From: an uncultured Acidimicrobiia bacterium
Lineage (GTDB): Bacteria; Actinomycetota; Acidimicrobiia; Spongiisociales; JAENVV01
Direction of reading: 5' to 3'
Length of the DNA stretch: 10,282 bases
Assembly (NCBI GenBank): GCA_905480085.1
Contig: CAJQPD010000159.1
Span: 1 to 10,282, forward strand
This document shows, piece after piece, positions 6,440-10,282 of this stretch (position 1 is the stretch's first letter; each line of letters starts with the position of its first letter). The notes beneath the pieces are model-generated. The model was not told the origin of the DNA, searched no databases, and was given only the letters and a program-made list of their open reading frames with translations. The position numbers were made by a program, and so were the translations under genes.

Positions 6440-7930
6440 ATGAAATACATTGGCGCCCTGGATCAAGGGACGACCTCCACCCGTTTTATCCTCTTCGATC
6501 GAGCAGGCGAGATCGTCGCCTCTGCGCAGAAGGAACATGAGCAAATCTTTCCGAGGGCCGGGTGGGTTGAACATGATCCGGACGAGATCCTGCTCAGGGT
6601 CGACGAGGTTATCGCTGAAACGATGGCAAAGGCCTCCGCCCGCCCGGCTGATGTGGCCGGTGTCGGAATTACGAATCAACGGGAAACCACGATGCTCTGG
6701 GACCGGGCCTCTGGGAGGCCGATAGGCAACGCGGTGGTCTGGCAAGATGTTCGCACTGCCGACCTGTGCGGCCGGCTCGGCACAGACTTCGGGCAGGACC
6801 GGTTCCGAGCCAAGACCGGCCTGCCGTTGGCAACGTACTTTGCCGGCCCCAAGATCGCCTGGTTGCTCGACGACACTCCCGGGCTCCGGGCTCGTGCCGA
6901 GGCGGGAGAGATCGCCTTCGGAACCATGGACTCCTGGGTGGTATGGAATTTGACCGGAGGTTCTCGTGGCGGTCTGCATATAACGGACGTCACGAACGCC
7001 AGTCGGACCTTACTGATGGACCTGGCGACCCTCCAATGGGACGCCGAACTGCTCGCTGCCGTGGGTGTGCCTGAGGCAGTGCTACCGGAGATCCGGTCGT
7101 CGGTAGAGGTCTATGGAGAAGCAAAGGGGGCTTTGGCGGGGGTCCCCATTGCGGGAATCCTCGGTGATCAACAGGCGGCCCTGTTCGGCCAAACCTGTTT
7201 CGCGCCTGGAGAAGCAAAGAACACCTATGGCACCGGATGCTTCATGCTTATGAACACGGGACTCGAAGCAGTGCCATCGAAGGCCGGCTTGCTCACCACC
7301 GTGGCCTATCAGGTCGAGGGCCAACCACCGATCTATGCCCTGGAAGGTTCGATCGCCATGGCCGGTGCCCTGGTGCAATGGCTGCGTGACAATCTGGGAA
7401 TCATCGACAGCGCCGAAGCGATCGAAGCATTGGCCGGGTCCGTCGCTGACAACGGTGGGGTGTTCATCGTCCCGGCCTTCAATGGGCTCTTCGCTCCCTA
7501 TTGGCGAGACGACGCCAGGGGAGTGATCGTAGGTCTGACCCGCTACGCCAACAAGGGCCATATCGCCAGAGCAACCCTGGAAGCAGTTGCCTTCCAAACC
7601 AAAGAGGTGCTCGATGCGATGTACATTGATTCGGGGGTTGCCCTGGCAGCCCTGAAAGTCGACGGAGGCATGGTGGCCAACCAGTTGCTCATGCAGTTCC
7701 AGGCCGACCTGCTTGATGTGCCGGTCGTCAGGCCGGCAGTAGCGGAAACGACGGCGCTCGGGGCGGCGTACGCGGCCGGACTGGCGGTTGGTTTTTGGGC
7801 GAGCTTTGACGAGCTCCGGGACAACTGGTCGATCTCGCAGCGGTGGGAGCCGAACATGGACGCGGCTCGCCGTCGGTCGGAATATGCGAAATGGAAGAAG
7901 GCCGTGACCCGCAGCTTCGATTGGGTCTAG
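6440..7930 (+). CDS. glpK: Glycerol kinase
   Basis: A 496-residue FGGY-family sugar kinase of the usual length, which phosphorylates glycerol with ATP to sn-glycerol-3-phosphate in the cytoplasm. The N-terminal phosphate loop is [12 protein letters not shown] (D8, T11, T12, S13). Substrate-site residues are seen at NQRETT (R81, E82), WQDVRT (W101, D103) and [10 protein letters not shown] with catalytic D243. [11 protein letters not shown] at 265-275 and the family signature around [11 protein letters not shown] at 351-361 distinguish glycerol kinase from other FGGY kinases. The C-terminal domain has VDGGMVAN at 407-414, part of the ATP site. No glycerol facilitator (glpF) or glp repressor is nearby. 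The partner enzyme GlpD lies next door on the other strand, with stops 12 bases apart. The start is unambiguous by homology ([10 protein letters not shown]), although no ribosome site is present. Confidence 0.97.
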   Translation: MKYIGALDQGTTSTRFILFDRAGEIVASAQKEHEQIFPRAGWVEHDPDEILLRVDEVIAETMAKASARPADVAGVGITNQRETTMLWDRASGRPIGNAVVWQDVRTADLCGRLGTDFGQDRFRAKTGLPLATYFAGPKIAWLLDDTPGLRARAEAGEIAFGTMDSWVVWNLTGGSRGGLHITDVTNASRTLLMDLATLQWDAELLAAVGVPEAVLPEIRSSVEVYGEAKGALAGVPIAGILGDQQAALFGQTCFAPGEAKNTYGTGCFMLMNTGLEAVPSKAGLLTTVAYQVEGQPPIYALEGSIAMAGALVQWLRDNLGIIDSAEAIEALAGSVADNGGVFIVPAFNGLFAPYWRDDARGVIVGLTRYANKGHIARATLEAVAFQTKEVLDAMYIDSGVALAALKVDGGMVANQLLMQFQADLLDVPVVRPAVAETTALGAAYAAGLAVGFWASFDELRDNWSISQRWEPNMDAARRRSEYAKWKKAVTRSFDWV

Positions 7931-7942
7931 CCGGTCTGGCGC

Positions 7943-9577
7943 TCAGAGCCCTTCGGCACTCAACTCAGCCTCGAATCGGTCGAGCTGAAGCGCGGTCTCG
8001 TTGTCGGACCACCCGAGTGAGGTACTCAGTTCATCGGCGATCAGTTTGGCGTCGACCCGGGCGTGATTGCGGGAGAACCAGGCAGCGTGAGTTCGGCGAA
8101 GTGCGAAGTCAGCGATGCTTGCCGCCCCCTCGTACGTGGCCGCGTATGCCACCTCCCCGAGGAGGGTCGTACCGTCGGAAAGGGGTACCCGCAGGTGCTC
8201 GGCCGAGGTTATGGCACTGACGACATTCTGGGCTTGCGTTCCGTATCGTCGTAAGAGATTCTTGGCATGGCCGGCGTCGACTCCGATGGCCCGCAGATCG
8301 TCACCGAGCAGCCTCTCGGCGTGCTGGCCGGCGGCCGCTCCTACCAGAAGTTCGACGTTGGTCCGTGACGGTGCACCGACCTTGAGAAACTTGGCGGCGG
8401 CATCGACTGTTTCTTCAGCGATCCTCCGGTAGGTGGTCAGCTTTCCTCCGGCCACCTGGAGGTAGCCTGGTTCAATCGTGATGATCTCATGGCCCCGCGA
8501 GGCTTCTGCCGTTGAGCCATCCCCGTCCATGAGGGCTCGCAGGCCCGAAAATGCAGAGATAGGTTCTATGTCGCCGATGTCGAGGTACATTCGAAGATGA
8601 CGAATGAGGTATTCCACATCGTCATCGGTCGCTCGGGGATGGGCGGGGTCGTCGGTATAGGCCGTGTCGGTGGTTCCAACCATGGCAGTGTCAAGCCATG
8701 GGACAACGAACATCACCCGTCCGTCGTCGGTCTCGGGTAGCAGCAGGGCCTGGTCTCCGATCCCAAGATCGGATTTGTCGATGATGAGATGAGCTCCTGC
8801 CGACAATCGGACCGGGGCCGATTCTCCTCGGGTTGAAGGGGGTGGTCTGAGCGCACCGGTCGCCGCAATAACCGCTCGGGCTTTCACCGAAAAGCTGGCG
8901 TCGCCGAGCTGGTCCTCAAGATGCACCCTGAAAATCGGTCCCTCCCGGGTCACCCGGGTAGCGGTCAGGTGATTCACGGCGAGCGTGTCGTATCGCTCGA
9001 CGGCAGTTTTCAGAACGCTAAGTACGAGCCGGGAGTCATCGGTCTGGGCATCCATGTATCCGAAGCCACCGTTGAGACCCTCCGGCAACAGGTTCGGGAC
9101 GAACTCAAGTAACTCGTCTCGCGAGACTGCCCGATGGGATCCTCGCGGACGTCGCCCCAGCGTGTCATACAGAAAAAGACCCATTTGCATTGCCAGGGGA
9201 GCGAATCGGGGCGCCGAGGCCCAGGACGGCAGATCGGCCAAACGGCGACCGCGGTACATCGGGATGAGAAACTCCAGCGGGTCATAGAGAAAGTCGGCGT
9301 TCCTCGCCAGGATTTTCTGCTCGGCCAGTCCCTCCTGAACCAGACCGAACTCGAAGTGGGGGAGGTAGCGAATCCCCCCATGCAACAGTTTCGTGGAACG
9401 GCTTGAGGTCCCTGAAGCGAAGTCGGATAGTTCTACGAGGCCAACTCGCAGCCCGCGAGTGCCCGCATCAAGGGCGGCGCCTGTTCCGGTGACTCCTCCT
9501 CCGATGATGAGAACGTCGAGTTCGTCGGTTTCGGACATGGCGACGAGATGGTCGTGACGGGTCCACAGCTTTGGCAT
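7943..9577 (-). CDS. glpD: FAD-dependent glycerol-3-phosphate dehydrogenase
   Basis: A 544-residue flavoprotein that oxidises glycerol-3-phosphate to dihydroxyacetone phosphate, passing electrons to membrane quinones in the respiratory chain. The N-terminal dinucleotide-binding fold is DVLIIGGGVTGTGAA (21-35), followed by the family signature FASGTSSRSTKLLHGGIRYL (53-72). YMDAQTDDSRLV at 174-185, VGTTDTAY at 300-307, the GLRALMDGDGS region and GGKLTTYR at 377-384 match FAD and substrate-site segments of GlpD. The C-terminal 130 residues form the usual helical cap (RYGTQAQNV, EVAYAA, ALRRT). I chose the first ATG at 9577 because a putative -10 box ends 7 bases before it. The ATG at 9538 (14th codon, MSETDEL) is the main alternative and would start closer to the FAD fold, but neither start has a Shine-Dalgarno site. 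The gene converges with glpK and is divergent from the pgsA-rho frame. Confidence 0.95.
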   Translation of the reverse strand: MPKLWTRHDHLVAMSETDELDVLIIGGGVTGTGAALDAGTRGLRVGLVELSDFASGTSSRSTKLLHGGIRYLPHFEFGLVQEGLAEQKILARNADFLYDPLEFLIPMYRGRRLADLPSWASAPRFAPLAMQMGLFLYDTLGRRPRGSHRAVSRDELLEFVPNLLPEGLNGGFGYMDAQTDDSRLVLSVLKTAVERYDTLAVNHLTATRVTREGPIFRVHLEDQLGDASFSVKARAVIAATGALRPPPSTRGESAPVRLSAGAHLIIDKSDLGIGDQALLLPETDDGRVMFVVPWLDTAMVGTTDTAYTDDPAHPRATDDDVEYLIRHLRMYLDIGDIEPISAFSGLRALMDGDGSTAEASRGHEIITIEPGYLQVAGGKLTTYRRIAEETVDAAAKFLKVGAPSRTNVELLVGAAAGQHAERLLGDDLRAIGVDAGHAKNLLRRYGTQAQNVVSAITSAEHLRVPLSDGTTLLGEVAYAATYEGAASIADFALRRTHAAWFSRNHARVDAKLIADELSTSLGWSDNETALQLDRFEAELSAEGL

Positions 9578-9584
9578 GAGGTAA

Positions 9585-9612
9585 ACGCTACTGCGATCGC
9601 GCGATAGGCCAA
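9585..9612 (-). promoter_or_regulatory. Putative glpD promoter with -10 positioned for a leaderless transcript
   Basis: On the minus strand, TTGGCC (9612-9607) and TAGCGT (9590-9585) are 16 bases apart. The -10 box ends 7 bases before the ATG at 9577. Of the four leaderless candidates here, this is the only one with a plausible -35 box. Confidence 0.45.
9593..9605. promoter_or_regulatory. Overlapping palindromes in the glpD-pgsA divergent region, possible operator
   Basis: GCGATCGC (9593-9600) and ATCGCGCGAT (9596-9605) are perfect overlapping palindromes. They lie between the proposed -35 and -10 of glpD, where a bound repressor would block transcription. The whole divergent region is 86 bases (9578-9663). 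No regulator gene is nearby, and short CG-rich palindromes can arise by chance. Confidence 0.25.
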
Positions 9613-9649
9613 ATCAGGCCCTGGGGATCGGGTCGGCCGGCCGGCGCAT

Positions 9650-9655
9650 TACTAT
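9650..9655 (+). promoter_or_regulatory. Putative -10 element for a leaderless pgsA transcript
   Basis: TACTAT fits TANNNT (4 of 6 against TATAAT) and ends 8 bases before the ATG at 9664. There is no Shine-Dalgarno site or convincing -35 box. The spacing matches that of the B12-binding protein gene and glpK. Confidence 0.48.
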
Positions 9656-9663
9656 CGATGCTC

Positions 9664-10282
9664 ATGCGAGTTTCTGTGTCCGATCAACTTGCGATCCTGC
9701 GAATGGTGCTCGTGCCTGTCGTGATGGGCCTGATCATGAGAGATGTGCCTGTCTGGGCAGCGGTGCTCTTTGTCGTCGCGGCCATCACTGATTTCCTTGA
9801 CGGGTATCTCGCCAGACGGATGGGTCAGCTGACGACGTTGGGGGCGTTTCTTGATTCGACCGCCGACAAGATGCTCGTGATGGGAACCTTTCTCGCACTC
9901 ATCGCCGTTGATCGAGCCTCGATCTGGATTGCGGGCATCATCATTACTCGTGAGTTTGCCGTCATGGCTTTGCGGAGCCTGGCTGGACTGGAGGGAATCC
10001 ATGTTCCGCCATCGATTTGGGGCAAGCTCAAAGCCAACGCCCAGTTCGGTGGAATCATATACGGGGAGGGCGTGCTCGAGATACTGCCTGATGGCTTCGG
10101 CTTCCTCCGTTCGCCCTATTACAACTACCTCCCGTGTGCCGAAGATATCTACATATCTCCGTCGCAGATCCGCCGATTTGCACTGCAGACGGGTGATCGT
10201 GTGCAAGGCGAGATCAGATCGCCGAAGGAACGGGAACGTTTCTTCGCCCTGCTCAAAGTCGACAAGGTCAACGATGACGAAC
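9664..10282 (+). CDS. pgsA: PgsA-type phosphatidyltransferase N-terminal half joined in frame to the Rho RNA-binding domain (3' partial)
   Basis: The frame is open from the ATG at 9664 to the right edge (206 codons, no stop). Residues 1 to about 124 are a CDP-alcohol phosphatidyltransferase of the phosphatidylglycerophosphate synthase type, which joins CDP-diacylglycerol to glycerol-3-phosphate in the membrane. Its full signature DGx2ARx8Gx3Dx3D is present as D46-G47, A50-R51, G60, D64, D68, with hydrophobic segments near 10-25, 30-45, 70-82 and 87-104, and TREF at 95-98. The family's closing motif begins at GKLK (120-123), but the expected last membrane helices are missing. From about residue 125 the protein reads as transcription terminator Rho: [17 protein letters not shown] at 133-149 with the RNP1-like DGFGFLR, then [12 protein letters not shown] at 161-172, [10 protein letters not shown] and FALLKV. 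The Rho ATPase domain would lie beyond the window. Neither half matches a normal complete protein here. Both family assignments are strong; whether the join is real is doubtful. Confidence 0.85.
   Translation, partial: MRVSVSDQLAILRMVLVPVVMGLIMRDVPVWAAVLFVVAAITDFLDGYLARRMGQLTTLGAFLDSTADKMLVMGTFLALIAVDRASIWIAGIIITREFAVMALRSLAGLEGIHVPPSIWGKLKANAQFGGIIYGEGVLEILPDGFGFLRSPYYNYLPCAEDIYISPSQIRRFALQTGDRVQGEIRSPKERERFFALLKVDKVNDDE
10019..10056 (+). other. Junction between pgsA-like and rho-like coding sequence
   Basis: Codons 119-131 ([13 protein letters not shown]) bridge the two families. GKLK is the expected PgsA motif. A K-[IL]-[LQ]-x-A-N-A/Q-like string also commonly precedes the YGEGVLE segment of Rho. 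The exact breakpoint cannot be placed within about 30 bases, because the sequence fits both sides. No repeat, inverted terminal repeat or duplicated target site is visible. A shared short coding string at the join fits microhomology-driven joining or an assembly misjoin. Confidence 0.6.

Noticed and set aside
9652..10206. Closed minus-strand frame of 184 codons opposite the pgsA-rho frame
   Set aside because: Its product is His/Arg/Asp-rich with no fold signature, while the plus-strand frame carries two unmistakable domains.
1..10282. Mobile element, prophage, toxin-antitoxin or defence system
   Set aside because: I found no transposase, integrase, phage, restriction or nuclease genes, no terminal repeats and no CRISPR-like repeats. 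Apart from the end fusion, the genes are ordinary chromosomal ones.

Overview
This window looks like chromosomal sequence from a high-GC actinomycetote, probably a deep lineage such as Acidimicrobiia. The lineage call is inferred from gene content (pcrA next to a stand-alone B12-binding mutase subunit, rplY-pth, long CTC-type L25 with an acidic tail) and from start-site style, not from a marker tree. Genes are tightly packed and no gap exceeds 100 bases. I see no rRNA, tRNA, CRISPR array, insertion sequence or prophage.

Layout. (1) Bases 1-2318 are a signalling cluster on the plus strand. It holds the C-terminal end of a protein that looks like a hybrid CheA (end of a CheW-like domain plus a receiver domain), then a REC-GAF response regulator joined to it by a 4-base ATGA overlap, then a short membrane-anchored histidine kinase. 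(2) Bases 2370-5051 hold the PcrA/UvrD DNA helicase and a small stand-alone cobalamin-binding domain protein of the acyl-CoA mutase small-subunit type. A short region with competing inverted repeats lies between them. (3) Bases 5086-6428 hold a promoter, ribosomal protein L25 (rplY) and peptidyl-tRNA hydrolase (pth), a translation pair. (4) Bases 6440-9577 hold glycerol kinase (glpK, plus) and FAD-dependent glycerol-3-phosphate dehydrogenase (glpD, minus), which converge with 12 bases between stop codons. Together they take glycerol to glycerol-3-phosphate and then to dihydroxyacetone phosphate. (5) Bases 9664-10282 hold a divergent open reading frame that runs off the right edge.

The last frame is the oddest item. 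Its first ~125 codons are the catalytic half of a PgsA-type CDP-alcohol phosphatidyltransferase. It then continues without a stop into the cold-shock-like RNA-binding domain of transcription terminator Rho. The join falls where both families can carry a K-L-K-A-N-A-Q-like string. This is either a genuine in-frame fusion or, more likely in my view, a chimeric join in the assembly or in DNA.

A second theme is start-site architecture. Four genes with no Shine-Dalgarno sequence (the B12-binding protein, glpK, glpD, pgsA-rho) each have a TANNNT hexamer ending 7-8 bases before the ATG. That is the geometry expected of leaderless transcripts, and it helps choose between alternative starts.
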